Shown one piece after another: positions 1 through 8,600 of a stretch of DNA of 22,109 nucleotides. The stretch is from IMG/VR virus record IMGVR_UViG_3300031972_001481, positions 1 through 22,109 of that record. One strand, 5' to 3'. Position numbers and translations under genes: made by a program. Source of the DNA: a virus. Numbering within the stretch: the first letter of the stretch is position 1; each line of letters opens with the position of its first letter. Under the pieces are notes generated by a model that had not been told where the DNA came from, ran no database searches, and worked only from the letters and a program-made list of their open reading frames with translations.

Positions 1-2566
1 ATCTATCATCAGGTTCTCCACCACCGAATGCCCAATACTTATTCCACACCAATACTTCACCGTCTTGTCTATCCATTAATAAATCTCTAGCGTTTGGTGT
101 TCCAGCTGCGTGTTTACCAACAAATCTTATTGGAGCACTTGTCCATTCAGCATCAGGAAAGTCTGCTTTAAATAATAGTTTTAATCCGTCAATCTGTTTA
201 TCTATGTGATACGTTTCAGGTGAGTTACTTGGTGAATAATCTATACCACCAAAAGAAACTTTCTGCCAACCATTTACAGGTTCGTGAAGATTAACATATG
301 TAAACCACGGGCCTGGCAGAACGTCTGTCTTCATATCTATAAAGTCTAACTCATCTACTTTAAATTCTACCTCAAATTCAAATCCTGCAATAAGAACTCC
401 TTCACTTGGTGTAATCGTTAATGGTATTTCTATCTGATTACCTGATTGAACTCTTACTGTAGAATCAGCAGGTAAAGAAAGAACAACGTCAACATCTACA
501 CTTGCATTGGTTGCCATAATTTTGTTTGCGTGTCTTGTTGGTGGACTCCCACCCCAACGATAAAATGTAGTACCCTCATTATCAATGTATCCATCATTAG
601 CAGTTCCTCTACCAGTCTTACCATCATCTCCAACTTCTTTTACTTTTGTACCTGTAGTGTTTAAGTCACCTGTAAAATAGTATCCTACGTCAGGTAAAAG
701 ATAATCTGGATTATCATCGTTGTCGGTTCTGTTTGGCGCCCAAGATGAATATCCATTTCCAAGAACTATATGGAGTGTATCCAATCCTGTTTGGTGGTCA
801 TCCATCAAAGGGTTTATAGTTTCTATCTGACCAAAGGTTAATGCTTTTTGAGCAGTAGCTAAAGCTCTTGTTGTGGTTATTGGTGAATACTCTCCGTCAT
901 TTTCTGTTGGTGCGCCAGAAGCTCTATCACCACCATTGTTTGTATTAGCGGTTGTGTTCTCATCCCAATATATTGTATACTCATATTTGTTTAATCTTGT
1001 TTGACCATTTACTGTATTATAATATCCGTAGTCTAATGCACTACCACCCTCTTCAAATTTTTCTATTGAAGCCCAATCTTCGTATGTGTCTCCATTGTGG
1101 TGTGTATAGTTTGATAATAATCCTGCTGAGTAAGACCATAGTATATAAGTGTCATTTAAGAAAAAGTCATCATCACCATCTACATCACCGATTAAATATT
1201 CAAGAGCAGTCAACGTATCTATTCGTGTACCACTATATTTCCAACCAACGTCATTTGCGTTGTAATTATGATGTTTACCAGATTGGAAATTAAATGAAAG
1301 TATAGCATCGGTTACATTTGTGATAGCAGTTCTATCTACTTCGAAGTGGTCGTGTGTTTCTATACCATCACTAGCATCAGGTGGCCAGAATGAAACACGA
1401 TACCTATTGTTTCTTGGTAACTGTATTTGATAATATCCTTTATCATCGGTGTAAGTTGAGTCATAATAAGATATTCCAAGAAATCCTTCAGCTGGTAAAG
1501 TTGCATCACCAGTTGTGGCTGTATTACCGTTAAGTGCTTTTTTATTGTATCTAAATGTTGATGCATGGTCTCCAATAACATCATCACTTCCATCCTCATC
1601 TGCTGCATTAGCATCGTTTGCTATGACTTCTAAGTTATGCCAATTAGTTATTCGTGGAGTAAAGTTAGCTTCGTTTCTATCTAACTCAAATTTTACTTTC
1701 CAATATGGATATGTGTTTTCTGCTGGTGCACTCCAAGCAGCTCCAATAGCTCTATCCTTACCTTGAATGTATCTGTAGTATCCCTCAACATCAACAAGTT
1801 TTGGATGTAATGTAATATCACCACGAGCACCATCTAAGTTAGTTGATTCTGTTCCGTAATTACCATCTATATAAACCTTATAGTTTACAGCATAATTTCC
1901 ATCAGTTACATAGGTATAATATCCTGTATCGTTTTCATATTCGGTAGCTACTCTAAATGCTCTTGGATGAAAGTTATCTGCTACATCTTCTACTTTAAAA
2001 TGTAATTTTAATAATTCTTTTTGTACGCCATCACCACCACCAAATTCGTGTGTAGCTACATTGTGAGATACCATTGTTATTCTTAACCAATCATATCTAG
2101 CATCAGTAGCTGATTTTTCATTACCATTACTAGCTATACCATCAGTATAACCTACATCAGCATAACGAACTACCTCATAAGAATATTGGTGGCCACTTCC
2201 TGCATTGTCACCTTCTGTCCAGCCAGTTATGTGAGCACCTTTTTGTACGTGAGTTGAATCTTCAGCCCAACTAAAGATATCGTTATCAAATACAATGTCT
2301 AAACGAAAGGCACTAACGTCTGCTCCGTTATCATCAAGTGTAACGGCAACTGTCATTACATCATCTCTCCAAGCATCAAAGTTATTATTATTTTCTGCTG
2401 GTTTAGAAATGTCATCAGCCAAGTATGTTCTCAAACTATGAGTAACTTGGTCTCTCCACCAAAACTTTGGTGTCTTATATTCTCTGCTCTGCATAAGTCT
2501 TATGATGGGTGTTTGTGAATATACAAAACTCATAACCATCAAGAGGCTTAATAAAAATCTACGCAA
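1..2566 (-). CDS. Large secreted protein with cohesin-like and dockerin-like modules (C-terminus beyond the window)
   Basis: The frame stays open from a TTG start at 2566 to the window edge (855 codons), so the gene is 3'-partial. The TTG is chosen because GGAG lies 9 bases upstream and the product begins with a signal peptide (MRRFLLSLLMVMSFVYSQ). An in-frame ATG at codon 10 would destroy that signal peptide. Residues about 48-110 and 682-840 look like cohesin-type beta-sandwiches (for example SGNQIEIPLTITP). Residues about 370-405 resemble a carboxypeptidase-regulatory-like fold. Residues 460-475 (GDVDGDDDFFLNDTYI) form a DxDxDxxxxxxD calcium loop as in dockerin, and a degenerate partner (TNVTDAILSF) lies about 35 residues earlier. 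Such modules are known from extracellular FCB-group and clostridial proteins; finding them next to a phage tail operon is unusual. Possible roles, all inferred, are a surface or exported adhesin, glycan binding, or a host-derived cargo gene. Domain calls are from pattern memory and moderately sure. Confidence 0.8.
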   Translation of the reverse strand, partial: MRRFLLSLLMVMSFVYSQTPIIRLMQSREYKTPKFWWRDQVTHSLRTYLADDISKPAENNNNFDAWRDDVMTVAVTLDDNGADVSAFRLDIVFDNDIFSWAEDSTHVQKGAHITGWTEGDNAGSGHQYSYEVVRYADVGYTDGIASNGNEKSATDARYDWLRITMVSHNVATHEFGGGDGVQKELLKLHFKVEDVADNFHPRAFRVATEYENDTGYYTYVTDGNYAVNYKVYIDGNYGTESTNLDGARGDITLHPKLVDVEGYYRYIQGKDRAIGAAWSAPAENTYPYWKVKFELDRNEANFTPRITNWHNLEVIANDANAADEDGSDDVIGDHASTFRYNKKALNGNTATTGDATLPAEGFLGISYYDSTYTDDKGYYQIQLPRNNRYRVSFWPPDASDGIETHDHFEVDRTAITNVTDAILSFNFQSGKHHNYNANDVGWKYSGTRIDTLTALEYLIGDVDGDDDFFLNDTYILWSYSAGLLSNYTHHNGDTYEDWASIEKFEEGGSALDYGYYNTVNGQTRLNKYEYTIYWDENTTANTNNGGDRASGAPTENDGEYSPITTTRALATAQKALTFGQIETINPLMDDHQTGLDTLHIVLGNGYSSWAPNRTDNDDNPDYLLPDVGYYFTGDLNTTGTKVKEVGDDGKTGRGTANDGYIDNEGTTFYRWGGSPPTRHANKIMATNASVDVDVVLSLPADSTVRVQSGNQIEIPLTITPSEGVLIAGFEFEVEFKVDELDFIDMKTDVLPGPWFTYVNLHEPVNGWQKVSFGGIDYSPSNSPETYHIDKQIDGLKLLFKADFPDAEWTSAPIRFVGKHAAGTPNARDLLMDRQDGEVLVWNKYWAFGGGEPDDR

Positions 2567-2639
2567 TGTAAATCTCCTCGTTATGTTTTAAGTTAAGCAA
2601 CCTTTTAGAATAAAAAGGGTTTTGATTTTATTCCTTATA

Positions 2640-2647
2640 TATAAATA
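2640..2647. promoter_or_regulatory. TATAAATA motif in the leader of the secreted-protein gene
   Basis: TATAAATA on the plus strand (TATTTATA on the minus strand) lies in the 105-base gap between two minus-strand genes, about 75 bases upstream of the TTG start at 2566. It sits inside an AT palindrome (TATATATA at 2636-2643 and 2651-2658). T4 late promoters are TATAAATA, so the exact match points rightward, antisense to the neighbours. Either the motif works in both directions or this phage's late element is the reverse form ATATTTATA. Chance in AT-rich DNA is possible. Confidence 0.3.
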
Positions 2648-2671
2648 TAATATATATAGAGAAATATTTTG

Positions 2672-3748
2672 TTAGTTCGTGTCAAACCTCACAACAAAGG
2701 TTAAAGATAGTTCTTTTTCATTTTTAATAGGCATCGCTGGTTTACCTACTGCTAATAATTCGTTTTCGTCATTATATAAACCAATAGCAGTTACATAAGT
2801 TGCAAATTCAGAATGTGTTGTTACACCTAAAAATTCAGTACCCATATTATAACCAACTGAATCAAATGAACCAGTCGCATAACCCAAACCATCATAAATA
2901 AAATTATCATCAATTGTATTTGTATATTGTGTTATTGGAAAAGCTGGAATACTTATACTTCCACTACGACCAACTCTTGCACTTTTATTATTAGTAAATT
3001 GAAATTCATTTTCTCCAGCTGGACAGGTATATTCTCTTTCATAAATTGTTTGACTAGCTCTAAAATTAACAGTAAATCCGTCACTACCTTCAAGAGTTCC
3101 TACGGTAGAATATGAGCCAGTATCAGTTATGACAATTAATCCATCACTATAAAAAATGTTACCAACTACACTACCACTATTAGTGGTGGTTGGTGTTCTA
3201 TTTGCATAACTTGAAGAGAATGCAGTATCATATATGTTTCCTCTACCATCATCTCTCAACACAAAAGTTGTAGCCAAACTCTCATCAATCATTTCAAAAG
3301 AACCGGGTTTTATGTATTCACCATAAAATTTTTGAGGTAGTGATATTACAGTAGCAGTGCTGTGTAGTTGTCGAGTATATGGTCTTCTTAATTTTACTGA
3401 AGATGAAGGTGTTTGTAAATGATTAATTGAAATATATTCATTTATTGCATTAGAAGATGTTGGAACACCTCTGATGTAATCAATATAACCTCTCATATTA
3501 CGAACATCTTTATAATATAAAGTATTTATCATATGATAATTTGGTACTTTATAAAAAACACTTCCTGATATTGTTTTGGTTGATGCAGTAGATGTAGAGA
3601 AATCGTAGAGATTACTATCAGAACCTTTTATTATTGGTACGGAAAAAACTCCACTTCCACTATCAGTATCAGTAAAAGAAAACTTTTTATGTACTTGAAA
3701 GGATGATAATGATATATCGCTTGGTTCAAGATTTTTCTTGAATGACAT
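2672..3748 (-). CDS. Phage tail/fibre-associated structural protein, paralogue of the next gene upstream
   Basis: The 358-residue protein is the last gene of the structural block. Its start at 3748 has a strong AAAGGAG site 7 bases upstream. The C-terminus (AIGLYNDENELLAVGKPAMP) matches in pattern the end of the adjacent 343-residue protein (SVGMYNSDNELLAIAKLSKP), so the two look like diverged copies sharing a terminal domain. This GLYN-x-x-NELLA signature recurs, from memory, in tail proteins of marine T4-like phages and is probably an assembly or attachment module. No signal peptide, membrane segment or enzyme motif is seen; the composition is Ser/Thr/Gly-rich and beta-like. A role as a baseplate-distal or short-fibre component is inferred from position. 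The exact T4 counterpart is not identified. Confidence 0.75.
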   Translation of the reverse strand: MSFKKNLEPSDISLSSFQVHKKFSFTDTDSGSGVFSVPIIKGSDSNLYDFSTSTASTKTISGSVFYKVPNYHMINTLYYKDVRNMRGYIDYIRGVPTSSNAINEYISINHLQTPSSSVKLRRPYTRQLHSTATVISLPQKFYGEYIKPGSFEMIDESLATTFVLRDDGRGNIYDTAFSSSYANRTPTTTNSGSVVGNIFYSDGLIVITDTGSYSTVGTLEGSDGFTVNFRASQTIYEREYTCPAGENEFQFTNNKSARVGRSGSISIPAFPITQYTNTIDDNFIYDGLGYATGSFDSVGYNMGTEFLGVTTHSEFATYVTAIGLYNDENELLAVGKPAMPIKNEKELSLTFVVRFDTN

Positions 3749-3761
3749 ATGTTAACTCCTT

Positions 3762-4793
3762 TTAGAAATCAAGTTTGACTTTTATAAGAGCTTCTCTCGA
3801 TTTTGATTTTATAATCGGTTTACTTAATTTTGCTATAGCTAATAACTCATTATCACTATTATACATACCAACAGAAGTTATAAAAGTCTTTGGGTCTGCT
3901 TGTAATCCAGATATAATTCTTTTAACACCTGCAATTGACTCTGTATAAAAAGTTTCATTTGTTGTAGCGTTAAAATCATTAGCAGTTGCTCTTACAAAGT
4001 AATGACGAGACGTTATTTGTTCTTGTCGTTTAGCTTGGAAATATTTACCAAGTTTTACTGCGTTGAAGAACTTACGTGCATTTCCACCAAGAGTATTTGA
4101 AGCGGTTGATATAGATAAACCCAATTCACCTGGTGATTCAAGTCTATTTGAATTTAACACAATAACACCAACTGTTGGATAGAATGTTCCATAAGAACCA
4201 CTAAGAGCATCAACGGTTGCAGTATCTTTTATTGTAGTTCCACCTACTAAACTACCACTAACAACATTATATTCAGGAGCAAAATTTCTCCTTGTTGTAT
4301 TTCCACCTTTATTTGTGGATGAATCATCAATTAATTTAACCACGTTATCAGTTCCTGCACTTGCAGATAAATGTAATTCCCAACCACCTGGTTCTAAAGA
4401 TTCTCTAATTCTAGCTCTATTAAGAGATAGAACAAAAATATCATCAGCAGTAAAAGTACCAAATTTAAATTTATCTGTTTGTGGTGGGTTAATGAGATTG
4501 TTAAATTGTCCATACACCGCTGCTGCTGGTCTTTCACCTGCCACACCGACTCCACCTAAAGAACCACTACCCGCATAGTGACCATATGCTACTCCAAACT
4601 GAACTGATGCTGATGCGTTTCCAGTTGGGTTATATCTGTATACGTCAAGACTATAATCTCCAGTACTGCCACTTTGTGTGGTGTTATTAAAAAATGTAGT
4701 TATCTTTGATGCACCATCTTGGAAAACACCTGATGTAACAACTGCTACATCTGATATCACATCATCGTTTGTAAATTCTTTATATAATGCCAT
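3762..4793 (-). CDS. Phage tail structural protein, marine T4-like type
   Basis: The 343-residue protein starts at 4793 with AAAGGA about 10 bases upstream. The middle section has features I recognise from marine T4-like phages: a QFGVAYGHYAGSGS stretch near residue 64, then AVYGQFNNLI and a LSLNRARIRESLEPGGWELH segment near residues 125-142. The C-terminus carries the same YNSDNELLA signature as its downstream paralogue. Together these suggest a virion protein near the tail tip or baseplate rim. It is separated from the following gene by only 13 bases, so the pair is probably co-expressed. No catalytic motif is evident. Assignment as a structural protein is fairly sure; the specific subunit is unknown. 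Confidence 0.75.
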   Translation of the reverse strand: MALYKEFTNDDVISDVAVVTSGVFQDGASKITTFFNNTTQSGSTGDYSLDVYRYNPTGNASASVQFGVAYGHYAGSGSLGGVGVAGERPAAAVYGQFNNLINPPQTDKFKFGTFTADDIFVLSLNRARIRESLEPGGWELHLSASAGTDNVVKLIDDSSTNKGGNTTRRNFAPEYNVVSGSLVGGTTIKDTATVDALSGSYGTFYPTVGVIVLNSNRLESPGELGLSISTASNTLGGNARKFFNAVKLGKYFQAKRQEQITSRHYFVRATANDFNATTNETFYTESIAGVKRIISGLQADPKTFITSVGMYNSDNELLAIAKLSKPIIKSKSREALIKVKLDF

Positions 4794-4823
4794 TTTATTT
4801 TATTCCTTTAAAATTAAACCTAA

Positions 4824-5528
4824 TCAAGACCCGGCCCGAGAGTATCCGCCACCACCACCAGAGCTACTGCCACCAGAGCTACTGCCACCAGAGCTACTGC
4901 CACCAGTAGGGCCTAAACTTCCACCGCTACTATCATCACTTCCAGTAGTATCCTCAGGTGCGTCTGGTGAAGTTGTACTACCTGCGTCTGCAGCTACTTG
5001 TATTGAAATAACATTTGCAAGTCCTGTTTGATTACCAACAATTCTTACAGTAGCAGTTCCAATCTGTGATATGGATTGAGCATTTATCTTACACTCTTTA
5101 CCAATTTTTGATTTTTGTGCTGGTGAACCATCAAATCTTATAATATTTAAATTAGAAATAGAAAATGTATATGTTTCTTCAGGCCCACCAACAGTTGCAG
5201 GTGCAATTGAAATTGGTGTATCCTTTATAACATTAGAATATGTTAAACTATCTATTTGTAGTTTAGCACCAGCTAATGAAGAATTTACAAGAAAACTATT
5301 GAAACCAGCTCTATTTGGAACTGCTTCAAGTAAGTTCATATTTTCTATTACCGATCCATATGAATCAGTTCCATTTGGGTGAGTAACGTCATATAGAGTA
5401 TAATCTACTTCTTCATCACTAAGTGCAAATTTGGTAATTGCAAAATTGCCACCCTGTGAAAGTATTTGTCTACCTCTACGGGTTAGTATAGCATCTACCG
5501 TTACTGTCGAATTATCTAAAAATCCCAT
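4824..5528 (-). CDS. Virion structural protein with Gly/Ser-rich repeat tail
   Basis: The 234-residue protein has GGAG 8 bases before its ATG at 5528. The N-terminus (MGFLDNSTVTVDAILTRRGR, then a KFALSDEEVDY motif near residue 33) matches a family I recall as recurrent in large marine phages, usually just before tail-tip genes. The globular part ends near residue 190. The remaining approximately 40 residues are a low-complexity tail with GGSSS repeats followed by GGGGGYSRAGS. At DNA level the repeat is three perfect 15-base copies. Polyglycine-rich loops are known as receptor-contact surfaces in T-even gp38 adhesins, so this tail may be a flexible, variable contact or linker region; that is inference. 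A 75-base AT-rich gap containing a TATAAATA-like motif precedes the gene, so it may have its own promoter. Confidence 0.75.
   Translation of the reverse strand: MGFLDNSTVTVDAILTRRGRQILSQGGNFAITKFALSDEEVDYTLYDVTHPNGTDSYGSVIENMNLLEAVPNRAGFNSFLVNSSLAGAKLQIDSLTYSNVIKDTPISIAPATVGGPEETYTFSISNLNIIRFDGSPAQKSKIGKECKINAQSISQIGTATVRIVGNQTGLANVISIQVAADAGSTTSPDAPEDTTGSDDSSGGSLGPTGGSSSGGSSSGGSSSGGGGGYSRAGS
4861..4905. repeat. Perfect 15-bp tandem repeat, three copies, within the Gly/Ser tail
   Basis: The unit GAGCTACTGCCACCA occurs three times without mismatch at 4861-4875, 4876-4890 and 4891-4905, flanked on the left by a partial ACCACCACCA run. On the coding (minus) strand it encodes the repeating GGSSS block. 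Because the unit is a multiple of three, copy-number slippage would change tail length without breaking the frame. Confidence 0.95.
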
Positions 5529-5571
5529 ATTTTATCTCCAAAGATTTTGATTGTATTATAACTTATCTAAA

Positions 5572-5579
5572 TATAAATA
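5572..5579. promoter_or_regulatory. TATAAATA motif upstream of the Gly/Ser-repeat gene
   Basis: The plus strand reads TATAAATATCTATAAT here; the minus strand reads ATTATAGATATTTATA, about 44 bases before the ATG at 5528. The 80-base gap is one of only a few sizeable gaps in the structural block, which supports a regulatory role. As a T4 late promoter the match points rightward, away from the gene. A TATAAT also occurs on the minus strand nearer the gene, without a recognisable -35. Orientation and function are unproven. Confidence 0.35.
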
Positions 5580-5608
5580 TCTATAATATAAGTTTTTAAT
5601 ATATTTTT

Positions 5609-8600
5609 TTATGTATCGTCTACCACATTGATATCACCAATGACACCATCTACTGGAACAGCTACTGTTGGTGAACTTCTGGTTGTAATTATTGGTAATT
5701 TACCATCTAGTGTTGTATCAATTGTATTTTTAACACCTTCATAAAAACTATTATTGAATGCAGTTATGTCTGTATATCCTGGGTCTATATCTGTGTGTGC
5801 TAAAGACTTAGAGGTGAAAAAGTGTAAATATCCATTTTCATCTGTATCTGTATATAATCTATTACCAGCACTTGTTGTTTTTCTATTACTTTTTTCATAT
5901 TCAGCAGAACTTGTATAGAAAAAATTATATATTTGATTTTTATTTGTTGGTATCTTTTTATTTTCTATAAATGAACTTGTAGCTTCAGTAAATACTTTAT
6001 TAGGCCCACCAAATGATGCTGTAGCTTCTATGTAAAGATTTCTATCACTAAAATTGTCATTAGCTGCAAATCTATATAAGGATGGAGTTCTAAACACATC
6101 AGTGCTATTACTTATATCTCCTGTAAAATTAGGAAATTCCGTACCAACTATTACAACTGAACGACTAGCCTCGTTTTCAGGTTCTTGTATTGACAAGTTA
6201 ATTGTTTTTTCATAGAAAGGTTCAGTTTTAACTGGATTATTTCTTTGTACAGGTGATTTAGGTCTCTCAAAAATATTACCTTCAATTAAAGTTCCCATAT
6301 TAGACTTTGCTCTAGCTGGTATCACTTTTTTTAATTGTTTAAATATATTTTGATCGTAATATTTTATTAATCGAATGTAATCAAAAAAGTTATTATTGCC
6401 TGTATATTTTTTAAAGTAAGAATCAGATACATCTCTTAACGTACTATACATTTCATCAAAATTATCTCTTGGGTCACCAATGAACTGATTAAAATCAAGA
6501 TTTGCAAATGATGATACAATGTCCTCATTAATAACATCAGTTGGTGAAAAGTATATTCCTAATTTTGGTGAGTCTAAAGGTGCAAAATCATTAGAACTAA
6601 AATCAGCTCTTTTATCTACTGATAACGAAGCACCACTACCACTTAAAAAATTATTTTCAATTCTAATCTTTGTAGCCATTCTACGATTAGGGCCGTGATT
6701 AGGTATAATAGTTTTTGTTTTATCTACAACGGATTCAAATGTATTGGCTCCACCAAAGTGATTTGCACTACCACTTTGTGTATAAGTTTGATTAGCACTT
6801 GTGTCTCTTATAGATGCACTACTTGCTAAAGTTGTATTGTCATCAAAACTAAATCTTCTAACTAAATTGGTATAAGAAGATGAAACACTATTTCCAATAT
6901 ATGATTTTGGTGTGGATACGTGAATATCAAATTTATCTTCATCTAATGGTTCAGTCCACAATCTAAATTCCATCATTGAACCAGAGAATTTATTTGCTCC
7001 AAATGGTGTTGTATTATTACCACCAATGAATAAGTCACCACTACCAGTCCAAGACGCGTTGTATGAATGTGATGCTGCAGTAGAGCTTGAAATTATTAAA
7101 TTTGATTTTGAAGATAATTTAATTCTATCTAATCCTGCATCATATTTTTTTACAAATAAATCATAACTAAAATCATCAGCAATCGCATCTGTGTTGGATG
7201 AAATTTTTCTTAGGGATACATCGTCAAATAAAATAGAACTACTTGGTTTATTATTTTCAAAACGAATACCTAGTTTTACAGTATTTCTAAATTTAATAGT
7301 TTTCTTTACTTGTATTTGTTTCCACTCAGTTTCGTTTAATCCAACTGCTTGAGATGATTTTATACCACCATCAATTGTATTATAATCAAATTCTTCTGTC
7401 CAATTAACAACTTCTTCATTAGAATCTAACTCAAATAAATTTATACTAGATACTGAATCAACTTCACTACCTGATGCTTTTGCATACACACTAAACAAAT
7501 ATGTCTCACCAACGGCAACAGTAGCCAAACTAGCATTATTTCCTGGATAAATAGTTGGGTCTGGATTTCTATGAAAATATGTATAAGATGTATTATCAGT
7601 AGATGTGTTAGAATGTTTTAAACTTTTTGTACCTGTTCTAGCTACATTTGAACTACTAACAATTTCAATTCTACCAAACTCTGCACTATTACTACCAGTT
7701 ATAAATGGTGGATTAAATAATCCTGCATTAGAACCAACCTCAAAAGATGGAAATGGAAATAACTCAGTCTCAATTTTTGATTTTCTCAACATAACAGAAT
7801 GATATTCACCATCAAAAACAGGCATTAATGAAGAACTTATTTCTTTGTATCCAGAAGAGCCAGATAACATAAATGAAACTGTACCATTATTATCTGTTGA
7901 ACCATTATCTTTTAATCTAATTGCCCACTTATCATCTTTTTGAACTAATACTTGATTAGAACCTGATAAAGACCTAAATCTAAATTCAACTGTTTCAGGT
8001 TTTCTACTACTGTTAGTGTCATCTGCCCAAGTTGTTGTTATGTATTGACCCGCTCTAAACCCTAAAGCTCTTGTGAACTTTCTAGCTATCTCAAATTGTG
8101 CTTTGTGATTATCTTTTTGTATTCCACCATACTCACGAACTCGTAATATACTTGATGGTATACCATAACAATTCATAATAGCTTTTAAAGAACCAATTGT
8201 ACCTTTTGATTTAAGAATGTAAGGCATACTTGAAATTAATCTTTTTGTTATTTCTTTTGAAATGTCTCCCTCAGGTGGTGAACTTAATGAACCTGAAGTA
8301 TATAAAGAATAACTATTACTACCACTTACTGTTTCAACTTTTTGACCAAATCCAAATCTACTTAAATCTAATAAATCTTTTCCATCTTGTGTATCCCAAC
8401 CTAAAGATTTTGCTAAATTAAAAACTAAATCTTTTGAAAACCCTTTACTCAAATCACTTTGTCTATCTGTTATTTCAGATATATTTTTAGTGTATAACCA
8501 AAGTTCATCAAATTGTTGTCCTATCATATCCATAAATTCTAAAAATTGTTCATTACCAATATCTTCCCTAACGTGTTGAGGTAATAAATTTACTAATCTA

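Noticed and set aside
952-1293. Plus-strand 113-codon frame, His-rich
   Set aside because: It lies within the continuous minus-strand frame of the secreted protein, which has a signal peptide, SD and domain patterns; the plus frame looks random.
2599-2621. Stem CCTTTT/AAAAGG in the gap before the secreted-protein gene as a terminator
   Set aside because: Only six or so pairs, mostly A-T; no T-tract follows on the minus strand, where the operon would need it, and the plus-strand T-run is interrupted.
4678-5031. Plus-strand open frame rich in PPELL repeats
   Set aside because: It is the antisense image of the GGSSS tandem repeat and has no SD site; the minus-strand protein has family features and a good SD.
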